Of a DNA stretch of 64,000 nucleotides, positions 22,563 to 34,900 are shown in pieces; position 1 is the first letter of the stretch; each line of letters opens with the position of its first letter. The DNA lies in assembly GCF_032854445.1 (NCBI RefSeq), contig NW_027018028.1, positions 1-64,000 on the forward strand, given 5' to 3'. The DNA is from Liolophura sinensis (lineage: Eukaryota > Mollusca > Polyplacophora > Chitonida > Chitonidae). The notes under the pieces are model-generated. The model was not told the origin of the DNA. It did not search any database and saw only the letters and a program-made list of their open reading frames with translations. The position numbers and the translations under genes were made by a program.

Positions 22563-23184
22563 TTTATGAAATATTACCTTTACATGTACATGTATCTGCT
22601 ACTTTCGAAGCAGTCCTTAGGTGTGCTTCATATTACAGTAGGCGCATTTCTCGTGAATTTTTCTAGTTTCTTAAAACAGAAAACTTTCCATTTAACATAC
22701 GCTAAAATCAAAACATATCGTGTCGCTGCTTACGTCAGTTACCCTACAAAATACTTTTATGACTTCAAATTTCTGCAAACTGTGTTACTGTTTATTTTTA
22801 CGTTTTCTTTTAAGAAAACTTTATGCACGTAAGTATTCACGCATGCCTTTTTATTATGGGATTTAATTGACCTCAAGTGTGTACGGGTGACAACTTTGTT
22901 GGCCAATTTTGAAGCATATATGTTTTACCTTTACAAACATAAAAGGATCCAGCCATAAACGAGCATTACCAATTAATTATATTTTTTTTTATTTATTTAT
23001 TGTTTACTGTTGATTTATGGAATTATTATTATTATTCATATTTTTGTTGTTTAGTTGTTATCCTTATTATGATTATTATGCTGTTGTGATTTATTGATTT
23101 ATCCATTGATTTATTGATTTGTTGATTTTTTTCTGGCGTACATTCATTGGTAATTTTTACATTTTTTTTCACATATTGTATCAC

Positions 23185-23222
23185 AGCCACCGCATTTGTT
23201 AGAGGCTCCTGGGTCATCGCGC
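23185..23222 (-). mobile_element. SINE head fragment
   Basis: cagccaccgcatttgttag, aggctcctgggtcatc is the tRNA-like part of the SINE in minus orientation. The rest of the element is absent. Confidence 0.5.
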
Positions 23223-23834
23223 ATTATAATAGTTGATGGTGTAACTGTGTTTAATGTAGATAAATGTCGTTACACGATACTACCCGAGTAGATTAGCCAG
23301 TTTTCAGCCGTGCCAAGCGCAAGCTTGACGACGTAGGTAGTCACGTTCTGACCCCTCCCCATTCCTCATACGAGAAGTGACGGAAATCACCGAATGCAAA
23401 AGAGTGTCCGTAAAGCTCACAGCGCGGACCCTCACCACATCAGTATGTTCCCTCAGGGAAATTGTCGATGTCGCAAGGCGTAGAATGTATCAAAGTTGTC
23501 CACACCTTCGCCGTGTACTTTGGTCGGAGACTAAAAATAAGTTAGTATATAAAGAATGATAGTCGATACACAACTTCATATTCAAGGTCGAGTGTCGTCT
23601 AAGGTGTAATTCACAAAGCGATTTCAGGATTTAGTATAAATGTTAGCAGGCCTTGTGCTTTGCCGACTGGAATGCTATGTTAGTGCACAATGTATTGCAT
23701 AAATGCGTTATGCATGTGTTATATTTTAATTACTATAGTCTTTTTCTGTTAGCCAGTCATACTCGCTACCTAAAATACCTTTAATCAGTGACACATAACA
23801 ACCCAAGCTCTCCACATTGATATGTTTGAAGGTC

Positions 23835-23980
23835 TGTCAGCAACCTGCGGATGGGCGTGGGTTTCACCCCGGCTCTGCCTGATTTTCTTCCACCATAATG
23901 CTGGCCGCCGTCGTATAAGTGAAATATTCTTGAGTACGGCGTATAACCAAGTACCAATCAAATGAATAAATCAATCAAAT
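23835..23980 (+). mobile_element. tRNA-derived SINE, head missing
   Basis: gcaacctgcggatgggcgtg, ttcttccaccataatgctgg, ggccgccgtcgtataagtg, then tacggcgtataaccaag and an aatgaataaatc tail; plus orientation. Confidence 0.8.
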
Positions 23981-24696
23981 AAGCATTCGATGTCACCTAA
24001 GTAGCCTTGTCTACAGTTCAACGCCCGTCAATGACCATTTGTCTTCTACCAGTTAATCCAACGTATTTCTACATAGGTAATGTGCAACCGGCACACCGGT
24101 TCCTCGGTCTGTAGAACTAACTGTCTCAGCGTACAGCAAACCTGCAGTTCTTTAGCATGACCTTAACAACACGTCGGTAGATTAATCCAATGTTCTTACC
24201 AATGTGTCAAATAAACCGGCTAAACAAATGCTGAAATCGATCAGAACAATGGTCTAATTTATAACAATGCTAAATGTCAAACAAACTGAAATGTTTACGT
24301 TTATATATGCAAAAAAGGCAAAGGTATGGGACTCATATTCGTGGTGTAAAGATATAACGCTGCGTTCAATATATGTCGCATTCAAAGTGCATCTAAGATA
24401 CGTATTTGTATTGTTGACAAATTATTAACTATGACATGTTATGATCTGAAAGTCATTTCATTTACTTCATTATAATATTCATGACGTCTTTCCACCATCA
24501 CTTTGTATCAATCCGTCATAATTTCTCACTTTATATACTTTCTTGGATCATTGGATCATTGCGAAATGGCTTGGCGATTACTGGCCTAGAACGTTCACTT
24601 CGGTTGAGTTCTATTAGACCAATGTCTGTTTTCACACCTTGGTTCAGTAAAGAACGTCAATTGTTTAATACGCGACAAAGATACCCATTCCCCCCG

Positions 24697-24777
24697 TAAT
24701 GTTGGCCGTCGTCAAGTAAGTTAAATATGCTTTAGTACTGCGTAAAGCAATAATCAAGTAAATAAATAAATAAATAT
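24697..24777 (+). mobile_element. SINE 3' fragment
   Basis: cgtaatgttggccgtcgtc, gtactgcgtaaagcaataa and an (aaat)n tail; plus orientation, diverged. Confidence 0.65.
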
Positions 24778-26100
24778 GTTGATACCTGTATTAAGTCAAT
24801 AATCGCAGGTGCTCCCAGCAAACATCACTGTTTACACAAAATCAGATTTTATTTGCTTGAATAACTACAGCGTAAAATTGTCAAACATTTATAGCATTGA
24901 TCGTTACCGGAGAAGGGTTGAATTGGAAGTTGGGTGAGAGAACTTCAGTTTGGGTTGTACTTGAAGTTAAACAAGAATCCGATTTGTCACAAGACAGATG
25001 ATATGACTAGTTTAAATATGATTGAGACCAGGCTAATGTGCTCATGTCTGAAGCAACACCTTGGTCACAATCGCCTGGACAACGTAAAAATTAAGCTGAT
25101 ACACACCCAAGATATGCCCGGACAACCAGGGAATGCGACACAGAAGTGCAGAGGGTGTGTGTGTTTAAAGTCACAGGTACATGAGATAACGGCCAAACTG
25201 TTACTTTCCGCTTTGAATGAGACCCTGTTGTCATTTAACATTGGGAGTGGCAGTGAGTGTAGAAGGATATTACGTTTTGGCGTCATCACAGCGGAGTCTT
25301 CGTGACGTGTGATTTCGTTATCGTTTGGTTTATAAGCATAATAAGGTGAACATTTGCTTTATGTTCAAGAGACCTTTGCGGATAATCTTGGATTAGGGTC
25401 TTTACCAGATCTGGTAAAATATATTTCATCTTTTTGTCCTGTGTGCTTTAATAGGAGGACCTACATGTATTTATAGATATCCGATGAATGTATATATTCA
25501 GTGGATGCAGATATCCAGTGACACAACATTTGATTTCTGTTTGAGTCGTACAGGAAAATCTGCGTAAATTACACCTGCAGTAATTTTGATATACAATAGT
25601 TCCGATAACTAAAGATATTACAGAGCCCTTTCCAAATCCAGCGTATATTGTGGGGGGTGATTAAAAGCGGTACAAACCAATCGTTTGTAAGGATTTAAAG
25701 CTTGGATTGATGGAGTATAACGTCTTATGATATTGCCACTAAATACTCAAGAGCAGTCGAAAAAACCTCGAACTCTGACATCCCAACAGCATTGCTGTTA
25801 CATTCGAAGAACAGGTAAGTTACTTTTCTGTAATGTTGGACTGTTTTTATTTCGCCCTGATTCGTATATGTAGAAGATGTTTTCGTTTTTAAAAGCCAAC
25901 TAATACTGCATACGGCACAATAGAACAGAAGAAATACTCTACTCATTTGCATTTTGCTGGAACCTCGCCGGTATAATATTCAGCAATATAGTTACCTCTA
26001 TCACACACATTACTGAAAAATATCCAATGTTCAATAGCCATTTCAATACTCAATGGTGACGAAGGTTAGTTAGTTTGCAGTGAGAAACAAAATGTTTTCA
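24778..26100. other. No convincing gene
   Basis: The longest frame (24934-25305, + strand, about 120 codons) includes a CRGCVC motif and an NATQ/NETL pair of sequons but matches no family I know. It has no signal peptide and no clear link to the flanking exons. The rest is AT-rich. Confidence 0.4.
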
Positions 26101-26110
26101 TTCCTTTTGT

Positions 26111-26177
26111 AGAATGGTCGTCTCGGTGAAGTTTACTTCCGTTTGGATCATCGTTTTTTTAGCATGCATTGATGAAG
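26111..26177 (+). CDS. Gene B, exon with start codon and signal peptide
   Basis: The acceptor tttcattccttttgtag ends at 26112 (or 26109 if the earlier AG-like site is used); ATG is at 26114. The exon reads MVVSVKFTSVWIIVFLAC then IDE and ends GAAG|GTATGT in phase 1. This is a typical eukaryotic secretion signal (short charged start, hydrophobic core, small residues before the likely cleavage site). The acceptor almost touches the ATG, so the 5' untranslated region lies in an upstream exon. The next compatible exon starts at 28798. The alternative that this is a second promoter or first exon of gene A cannot be excluded, but the different downstream exons make two genes more likely. Confidence 0.68.
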
Positions 26178-26257
26178 GTATGTTCACAGCGCAATTGTGT
26201 CTAATTGAGATATGTTATGACCGTCATTGAAATTGTTATAAAAACACAAAAGCACGA

Positions 26258-26330
26258 GTAAGAACTGGACTAGAACGTACAGCTACCACATTAGTTTGAG
26301 ATTCGTGGGTCCTTTCGCCGCGCTGGGTCA
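26258..26330 (-). mobile_element. Decayed SINE head
   Basis: aactggactagaacgtacag, agattcgtgggtcctttcg and ccgcgctgggtcagttg follow the tRNA-like head of the SINE in minus orientation with many substitutions. It lies in the first intron of gene B. Confidence 0.5.
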
Positions 26331-26976
26331 GTTGAAGGAATCCAAACTGTACGGTAAACGGTGTGGAGACTGTCAGCTTCTCACAAGAGCGAATTAGTGG
26401 TTACCTGGTCCAGCCAGGTTGCCTATGTGGCCCGTTTCACAAAAAGTGAAAAGGCTAAGCTAAGACGGATAACTCCGCTAGCCACGTAAAACTTTTGTCA
26501 AGCCCGTTTTGATAAAGAAAATATTGGGCTGTCGTCTAAATTTTTTTACCCTAAATGTTAAAAGTTGGCCCAAACTCATTAGTCACGTCCAATAGTGGAC
26601 AGAAGGAAAGAAATATGGCTTTATAGTGCTATCAGTCCCAGTTTTAAAAGGTTATCTTTTGACTGGAGAAAAATAGGAAAGCAACCAGTTTCTGTTAGGA
26701 AATGAAAGTCTTCTTAAAGTGTAAGGGTACCACTATCTGAGGGTAAAGGTGGGAAACAACTGGCCTGTTTCAGCGATAGGCATTTCGGATCAGCGATAGG
26801 CCTTACACAAGATCAAAGAAACACGAAAACGCTTGACTAAGTCCAATACATATATTTGAACAAAACAGACAAATAACACAACCGATAATAATATACAAAA
26901 CAATACAAATTTATATAGTATCTTACAGAGTCCAAATCTATAAGGAATATCCCGGCTTCCACAGCCAGTCAGTCCA

Positions 26977-27020
26977 CGTAAATTTAGAATTCACATTTAA
27001 GAGGAATTTCTAAATTTACG
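26977..27020. repeat. Inverted repeat (hairpin)
   Basis: cgtaaatttagaattc and gaatttctaaatttacg are near-perfect inverted copies separated by about 10 bp. It lies inside an intron; no terminator role is expected in this type of genome. Confidence 0.7.
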
Positions 27021-28560
27021 ATGACAGTCTTATAAGTGGTTTATTCCCTAAATTCCTGTGAATGTGTAACTTCTCGTGGGCGGATGGGTTGACAGTCGCG
27101 TCCGTGATGCCGAATTGTCGATGTATGTTTCTCTCCTCGGAAATATACACACAGTCACTTTCAAGGTAAACTGGGATGAAACGTACTTAATGGCACAAAG
27201 AGACAATGACCTATACACGCTCCAAAATGACGTCTCCAAAAAATAATAAGTGGCGAGTAATAAAGTGCTCTGTACAGAAAATGGAGTACAAATGACTAAC
27301 GTCGAATGCCGTGAAAGGCGAAATCGCCAAACCCAGACTGTACACGCTATTTACAATAACATTAAACTAATAAACATCGAAGTCTCGAGAACGTTCGATT
27401 GAATCACAGTGCAGGCTATAATGTAAACAAAAGAGGCAAATGAAGGTGAGATATATATTTAACTCAGGAAGAATAAAATACATAATACAATGTTTAAAGA
27501 CGGCGTTCGTAACTAAAGCTCACAAATCACCAAAACGAATGTGTTGTCGTTGTTCTTTGTCTTCCTCTGTATGTTGTGATAGTTAAACCTATTTGCTTAC
27601 AAACTTTGTCAAAATTGGAAATTGAGAAGAAATTCATTTAATTTGGATTTAATTTGCCTATACTGTGAAGCCAGTTAAGCAGAGTGTTTTAGCAGAGCAT
27701 TTCAGCAGGGCGTCCTCATAGCCGGCTATGGTAACACTTAGAGAGTTTCTCTTGTGTTAAACGGCCCAGTGTATTTTTTGTCGTAACCTGCTCACCGTAG
27801 TCGGCTAGATAATCTGTAATGTATGGACAGACCATAGACGACTAACGAAGTTGTGTAAAACGAGCCTCTAGCTGTATTTCATGAATAATCATCGGAATGG
27901 AACACTGAAATCAATGCGCAGTTTTATACCAGTAAGAATTTTCATACACTGTATTGAATATAAATTCAAAAAATTAAAAAAGCACGTTATCTGAGTGATG
28001 TTAAAATGTAGGCCTATCCTTTTATTGCAACAGATTATTTTGTTAAATATAACACACATATTCTATTAATTTTACATGACGATCCTATTAGATTTGCAAT
28101 ATATTCTGTTGAATATGATAAAATACTGTGTTGTAATAACAGATTGCATTCTAGCATTACTCAGGCAACGAGCTTTCTGTTAAAATAACTAAAGGTTTAA
28201 ATATTCATTCAATGTGTTAGTATACATGTCAAAACACGGTATACCTCTTATGGCGTCGTTAAACAAAATGAAATGATCCAGGTCATCTCTGTTGCATACT
28301 CATGGCAACGCCGCTTGTGCAAGCTATCCGCTCACGGTACAGGTCGACGGAAGTGTCAAGGCTTAGCATCAAAGCCGCTTATATCCTTGCATCCCATTCA
28401 CATGTATATTTTATGCTGGCATTCTGTTTGATTGGTCTGGTATATAGTACATGTATGAAAGCTCAACTAATAAACTGCTGGCTTTGTACGTGTATATATA
28501 CTGGCTTTTTAGCATATTATTACGCACTGGATGCCACGTGATCGCACATGGTAGTCTTCT
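27021..28560. other. Intron sequence of gene B, no feature recognised
   Basis: AT-rich sequence with no domain-bearing frames. gtcgttaaacaaaatgaaa near 28254 looks like the 3' end of another short retroelement but is too short to assign. Confidence 0.5.
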
Positions 28561-28567
28561 GATTCTG

Positions 28568-28642
28568 ATGTATTTTTTGAATGGTGTTTTAGGCCGTACT
28601 CAAGAATATTTCACTTATACGACGGCGACGAGCAATATGCCC
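28568..28642 (-). mobile_element. SINE core fragment
   Basis: aatggtgttttaggccgtac, tcaagaatatttcacttata and cgacggcgacgagcaatatg match the SINE 3' part in minus orientation. It lies about 160 bp before exon 2 of gene B. Confidence 0.7.
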
Positions 28643-28797
28643 ATTGCTTTTTTCTTATATACATTAACTGAAATGGAATCTGGTCACCGTTATGAATGGT
28701 ATTCAAAATAGCGACAGCTTTAAGTCTTCCACGTTATATAACTGATCTGATATTTTAAACAGTACTGATTTTTAAACTTTGAAAATATCTTCAACAG

Positions 28798-29055
28798 TAG
28801 TTTGCAGTGGTACAACATCTAATCCACCCTCGACTTCGACAAGCAAATCAGCGTCATCCACAGTTCACCCTAGTACTACAGTCAGTGCAACAACAACAAC
28901 AACAGAACCCCCTGTACTGCTTGGTCAGAAATGTACGGGTGTTAGAAAATGTGCCGATCCTCGAGCTGTGTGTCGACCACATCGATGTGACGGGATGGTT
29001 TGTCAGTGTGATGTCGGATACATAACCAATGCTCAGCTGAACATTTGTGAGAAAG
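28798..29055 (+). CDS. Gene B, exon 2: Thr-rich linker plus Cys-rich EB/EGF-like module
   Basis: After a weak acceptor (aaatatcttcaacag; a TAG three bases later gives the same frame) the phase-1 frame reads a Ser/Thr/Pro-rich linker (PPSTSTSKSASSTVHP, then TTTTTEPP) and a Cys-rich module starting LLGQKCTGVRKC and ending NAQLNIC. Cys spacing in the module is C-x5-C-x6-C-x4-C-x4-C-x-C-x13-C, like EB-type/EGF-like modules of invertebrate extracellular proteins. The donor is GAAAG|GTTTGT at 29055/29056, phase 1; exon length is 258 bp. A poly-T run follows in the intron. The module presumably folds outside the cell between the signal peptide and the mucin domain. The exact family is not certain. 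Confidence 0.72.
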
Positions 29056-29563
29056 GTTTGTTATTTTTTTTTTTTTTTTTTTTTGCTTTTTTTTATTATT
29101 GAAGAAATCAATCGAAGTTTCACCAAAGATGTTTTGCGGCTTGGTTTCAGTTTAGCAACAGGTGCTTTGAGCCTGGAGCTTTGTCAGGGAAATGTTGTTT
29201 GTTTACTCGCGGGACTGTGGTTTTCTCCTTTCACAAATCAACTATCACTAAGTAATTCAATAAAATATATCATACATTTTGCCATTCTGGACATAATACT
29301 GTTCTGACATAGTTAGTGGTATTAGGTATAAGATTAATTGTTTTGTTCTTTTCAGAAATCTAATACATAAAGTATATTTTTAAACGGAAAGCAAATTATT
29401 CCCCACAATCTATACAGAAATAGATACATGTTTCTATTCACCTTGTACTTTTGACAATTTTTATGGAAAACAAAAAAAAGCTTCTGTTCAGTAAGAAAAG
29501 ACAACGTATATATTTTACTCTTTGTCGACATAGTAACGATTATAACTATCAACTTGTTTCTAG

Positions 29564-29881
29564 CCAATCTTATCGGAGAACCTTGCAACAAAACCAAAGA
29601 TAAAGATTGTCTGCCAAGGCACTCCGTGTGTAACTCGAAGAACGTGTGCGACTGCGATGCAAATTTCAGAGCCACATCAGACAACTTTTGGTGCATTGGG
29701 ACCGGTTACAAAGCACTCGGCGACAGTTGTACCACGGGCGATAAGTGTGGGATAGGAGCGGACTGTCAATCCGGCACATGCGCATGCGTCAAATGGCACG
29801 CCCCTTGGGGCAAAAAAGAGAAGTGGTTCGCAATTCCGGCGTCAAGGTTCAGTCAGTGTGAAAACACTAATGCTACTCTGA
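29564..29881 (+). CDS. Gene B, exon 3: two Cys-rich EB/EGF-like modules
   Basis: The acceptor aacttgtttctag opens a 318-bp phase-1 exon. It reads IGEPCNKTKDKDC, then HSVCNSKNVCDCDANF and a closing Cys, followed by a second partial module ALGDSCTTGDKCGIGADC, QSGTCACVKW. The C-x-C pair near the end of each module matches the module of exon 2, so the three are probably serial duplicates. NKT and NAT are potential N-glycosylation sites. The exon ends CTCTGA|GTAAGT in phase 1. Spliced to 31963, the junction codon is AAT, which continues NKCNDST into the mucin exon. A decayed duplicate of the second module lies about 100 bp downstream. Confidence 0.75.
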
Positions 29882-29984
29882 GTAAGTACACAAACAGATG
29901 AAATCATTCTTATGCAAAAGTCTTTTCGGAACAGAACATATCGTTGCGTTTTTGACCGCTATTTTGACCGCGCCAAAGACGCGG

Positions 29985-30095
29985 AACACGCGGGTACAGC
30001 TGTACCACGGACGATAGGAGTGTGGGATAGGAGCCGACTGTGGGTCCGGAAAATGCGCTTGTGCCAATTGGCACAAAAAGTGTCATAAAAAGTAA
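29985..30095 (+). pseudogene. Decayed duplicate of the exon 3 Cys-rich module
   Basis: acagctgtaccacggacgat, gtgtgggataggagcc, gactgtgggtccggaaaatg and cgcttgtgccaattggcac closely match 29722-29800 of exon 3. After GACGAT the copy has AGGAGTGTG where the exon has AAGTGTG, an indel that breaks the frame and creates a TAG. It is therefore a partial exon duplicate that is no longer codable in the original frame. Confidence 0.78.
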
Positions 30096-30351
30096 TTTGG
30101 AGTGAAGGAATGATAGAGAAAATTGATAATCTTAACGTTTTTGAACTTGAAAAATTCCTAAGGGAAAGAAGTGTCATTTGTGCCTCTGGATAAGGGTGAA
30201 CTGAAGCAGGTGATCAGTAACTTGATGTCAACAAAGGTTGCCTAACATTTTCCATAAGTCACATGAGAGAGTAGAACTGTTCTTACCTTTAACGACAAAA
30301 GTGTTCACACTCGAAACTCCCCGTTTGTCATACAGTCGCGTTGGAATTCGA

Positions 30352-30500
30352 CTCGTGGAAGTAGGCAGAAGATTTTTAAATGGCCTGATAAAATGTCTCT
30401 CATGTACCTGTTTGAACTTTTCTGGATACAATTTTCATAACAATTTTCATAAATTTGTTTGTGAGCTCGGATAGCAATACGATGTTGGTAATCCCGTTTT
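30352..30500. repeat. Direct repeat, copy 1
   Basis: cgactcgtggaagtaggcag, atttttaaatggcctgata, aaaatgtctctcatgtacct and ttgtttgtgagctcggatag recur at 30713-30850. Copies diverge mainly by an insertion of tcataacaatttt here. Intronic; origin unknown. Confidence 0.82.
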
Positions 30501-30712
30501 TCAGGCATAATTCATGGCCATCCCCACCCCGTAACACACGAAACCAAACGAAATACAAGACTTCCGAGTCCGAAATTACGATCTACGAGGAGAGTTGTGG
30601 TCTCGGTCAATGAACTGCCTAATCGTGGAGAGTGACGAACTTTGCAAACTCTCTCTGTAAAAAGTTGGGGCTTTGTCCTGTATCACTGTATCTCGTTCAG
30701 ATTGGATGCTAT

Positions 30713-30850
30713 GACTCGTGGAAGTAGGCAGACGATTTTTAAATCGCCTGATAAAATGTCTCTCATGTACCTGTTTGAACTTTTCTGGATTTGAGACTTT
30801 CATAAACTAGTTTGTGAGCTGGGATAGCAGTACGCTGTTGGTAATCCCAT
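30713..30850. repeat. Direct repeat, copy 2
   Basis: Matches 30352-30500 in the same order and orientation, about 361 bp downstream. Minus-strand frames across both copies share EKFKQVHERHFIR but lack a start context or a domain that I recognise. Confidence 0.82.
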
Positions 30851-31962
30851 CCATCAATTCGAATTTATTTTTAAGCCGAAAGCATACCTTATCAGACTGA
30901 TGATATTTCAGGCATTATACTGTATATGTTATGTGCATGTAATGCAGCGCTAACCATATTTGATATTACGTATTTCGCAATTTGATGTCAAACCAGTAGA
31001 GTAGTGCCTAACCCAATGAAGACAACACAGTTTCCTTTCTATGAGATAGTTCTTCTTTTTATGCAAAATAAATCTCATGAAAAGGCCGCTTTTCCGTTTC
31101 TCACTGAATGAAACTGGACTTCTGTTACAATTAAATTAGTTATTGCAAAATTAACAACTGTGATAGAGAGTTCATAAAAATCAATAAAATATCAACTGCG
31201 CCTCGTTTGATATTAACTCTAAAAGGTATATTCTGTCTGCTTCCTAAACATCCAAGTTTATTTTATATACCAAATAAATGCTGACATGTTGTAGAATTTC
31301 ACATAGCCAATAACTTCAACTATTGCTTTTTGTTGTTCTGGTTAATCGTTATGTCTTTTAAGACATACACTGTAACAAAAAGATGACTGATTTTGCCAAA
31401 GTCGATTTTTAGGAGATACATTTGATAAATTATAGATTCTAAACAGTTGTATTTTGACAGTGATTTCAATGTTTTGTTATAAGTTGATTTAGTTTAACAG
31501 ATAAAGGCAACTGAATATTAAAATTTTACCTAATACCGTATGTCACCAATCACCATTTGTTAACTATCCCACTTTCGTCGCTACAGTGTATTTTCTCTCC
31601 ATGTTGCACGTCTTTAATTATATACCATATCCTTATTAAACGGTACCAGGCCCTTTCCCTAAAATGAAGCCTTCTTGCGTTTACAGGTAAACATTGGGGA
31701 TTTTTAAATTGACAAGTATAATCTAAATTGTCATGGCGAAGAGTGTCCAAAATGCGCATCGGTGTGCAGAAATAATCTGTTACACTAAATAAAAAATCAT
31801 TTGTTAAATTTAACACAGTATCTGAGTGATGTTCGAATGTATTCTGATATTGGAGCAGATTATTCTGTTAAGTAAAGCACACATACTATATTAATTCAAC
31901 ACAACAATTCTATTAGACTATAAGAAAAAGATGAACACCATTTTGTTTCTTTCTTTTCACAG
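30851..31962. other. Intron sequence of gene B before the repeat exon
   Basis: AT-rich and without recognisable features apart from the acceptor tttctttcttttcacag at its right end. Confidence 0.6.
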
Positions 31963-34900
31963 ATAAGTGTAACGACAGCACAATTGCCCCAAATGTGCAT
32001 GCAAGTTCTACTCAAACAATTTTCCCCTCCACACCTCAACTGCGCCTCGTTTCTCCAAGCACATTTCCAAGCACAACCCAATCATCCAGTACCACGCTCA
32101 GCACCACTGTGCAATCGACAACACCCAAAGCAAGCAGCACTACTACGGCGCCTCTGGACACAAGTTCCTCTCAATCAAGTTTCTCCTCCACACGTCAAAC
32201 CCTAACAACCACGACAGGATCTACCACATTTTCAAGCACAACACAATCATCCAGTACCACGCTCAGCACCACTGTGCAATCGACAACACCCAAAGCAAGC
32301 AGCACTACTACGGCGCCTCTGGATACAAGTTCCTCTCAATCAAGTTTCTCCTCCACACGGCAAACCCCAACAACCACGACTGTGTCTACCACATTTCCAA
32401 GCACAACCCAATCATCCAGTACCACGCTCAACACCACTGTGCAATCGACAACACCCAAAGCAAGCAGCGCTACTACGGCGCCTCTGGATACAAGTTCCTC
32501 TCAATCAAATTTCTCCTCCACACGTCAAACTCCAAAATCCAGGACTGTGTCTACCACATTTCCAAGCACAACCCAATCATCCAGTATCACGCTCAACACC
32601 ACTCTGAAATCGAAAACACCCAAAGCAAGCAGCACTACTACGGCGCCTCTGGATACAAGTTCCTCCCAATAAAGTTTCTCCTCCACACGTCAAAACCCAA
32701 CAACCACGACTGGGTCTACCACATTTCCAAGCACAACCCAATCATCCAGTACCACGCTCAACACCACTTTGCAATCGACAACACCCAAAGCAAGCAGCAC
32801 TACTACGGCGCTTCTGGATACAAGTTCCTCCCAATCAAGTTTCTCCTCCACACGTCAAACTCCAAAATCTGCGATTGGGTCTACCACATTTACAAGCACA
32901 ACCCAATCATCCAGTACCACGCTCAACACCTTTCTGCAATCAACATCACCCAAAGCAAGCAGCACTACTACGGCGCCTCTGAATACAAGTTCCTCTCAAT
33001 CAAGTTTCTCCTCCACACGTCAAACTCCAACATCCAGCACTGTGTCTACTACATTTCCAAGCACAACCCAATCATCCAGTACCACGCTCAACACCACTGT
33101 GCAATCGACAACACCCAAAGCAAGCAGCACTATTACGGCGCTTCTGGATACAAGTTCCTCTCAATCAAACTTCTCCTCCACACGTCAAACTCCAACATCC
33201 ACGACAGTGTCTACCACATTTCCAAGCACAACCCAATCATCCAGTACCATGCTCAACACCACTCTGCAATCGACAACACCCAAAGCAAGCAGCACTACTA
33301 CGTCGCCTCTGGAGACAAGTTCCTCCCAATCAAGTTTCTCCTCAATAAGTCAAACTCCAACAACCACGACTGGCTCTTCCACATTTCCAAGCACAACCCA
33401 ATCATCCAGTACCACGCTCAACACCACTCTGCAATCGACAACACCCAAAGCAAGCAGCACTACTACGGCGCCTCTGGATACAAGTTCCTCTCAATCAAGT
33501 TTCTCCTCCACACGTCAAACTCCAAAATCTGCGACTGGGTATACCACATTTCCAAGCACAACCCAATCATCCAGTAACACGCTCAGCACCACTGTGCAAT
33601 CGAAAACACCCAAAGCAAGCAGCATTACTACGGCGCCTCTGGATACAAGTTCCTCTAAATCAAGTTTCTCCTCCACACGTCAAACCCCAAAAACCACGAC
33701 TGGGTCTACCACATTTCCAAGCACAACCCAATCATCCAGTACCACGCTCAACACCACTGTGCAATCCACAACACCCAAAGCAAGCAGCACTACTACGGCG
33801 CCTCTGGATACAAGTTTCTCTCAATCAAGTTTCTCCTCCACACGTCAGACTCCAACATCCAGGACTGTGTCTACCACATTTCCAAGCACAACCCAATAAT
33901 CCAGTACCACGCTCAACACCACTCTGCAATCGACAACACCCAAAGCAAACAGCACTACTACGGCGCCTCTGGATACAAGTTCCTCTCAATCAAGTTTCTC
34001 CTCCACACGTCAAACTCCAAAATCTGCGATTGGGTCTACCACATTTCCAAGCACAACCCAATCATCCAGTTCCACGATCACCAGCACTGTGCAATCAAAA
34101 ACACCCAAAGCAAGCAGCACTACTACGGCGCTTCTGGATACAAGTTCCTCTCAATCAAATTTCTCCTTCACACGTCAAACTCCAACAACCACGACTGGGT
34201 TTACCACATTTCCAAGCACAACCCAATCATCCAGTACCACGCTAAACACCAATGTGCAATCGACAACACCCAAAGCAAGCAGCACTACTACGGCGCCTCT
34301 GGATACAAGTTTCTCTCAATCAAGTTTCTCCTCCACACGTCAAACTCCAAAAATGTGCGATTGGGTCTACCACATTTCCAAGCACAACCCAATCATCCAG
34401 TACCACGCTCAACACCACTGTGCAATCCACAACACCCAAAGCAAGCAGCACTACTACGGCGCCTCTGGATACAAGTTTCTCTCAATCAAGTTTCTCCTCC
34501 ACACGTCAGACTCCAACATCCAGGACTGTGTCTACCACATTTCCAAGCACAACCCAATAATCCAGTACCACGCTCAACACCACTCTGCAATCGACAACAC
34601 CCAAAGCAAACAGCACTACTACGGCGCCTCTGGATACAAGTTCCTCTCAATCAAGTTTCTCCTCCACACGTCAAACTCCAAAATCTGCGGTTGGGTCTAC
34701 CACATTTCCAAGCACAACCCAATCATCCAGTTCCACGATCACCAGCACTGTGCAATCAAAAACACCCAAAGCAAGCAGCACTACTACGGCGCTTCTGGAT
34801 ACAAGTTCCTCTCAATCAAATTTCTCCTTCACACGTCAAACTCCAACAACCACGACTGGGTTTACCACATTTCCAAGCACAACCCAATCATCCAGTACCA

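Noticed and set aside
24934-25305. 123-codon frame with a CRGCVC motif as a gene
   Set aside because: No signal peptide, no domain, no matching splice phase to genes A or B, and a length possible by chance.
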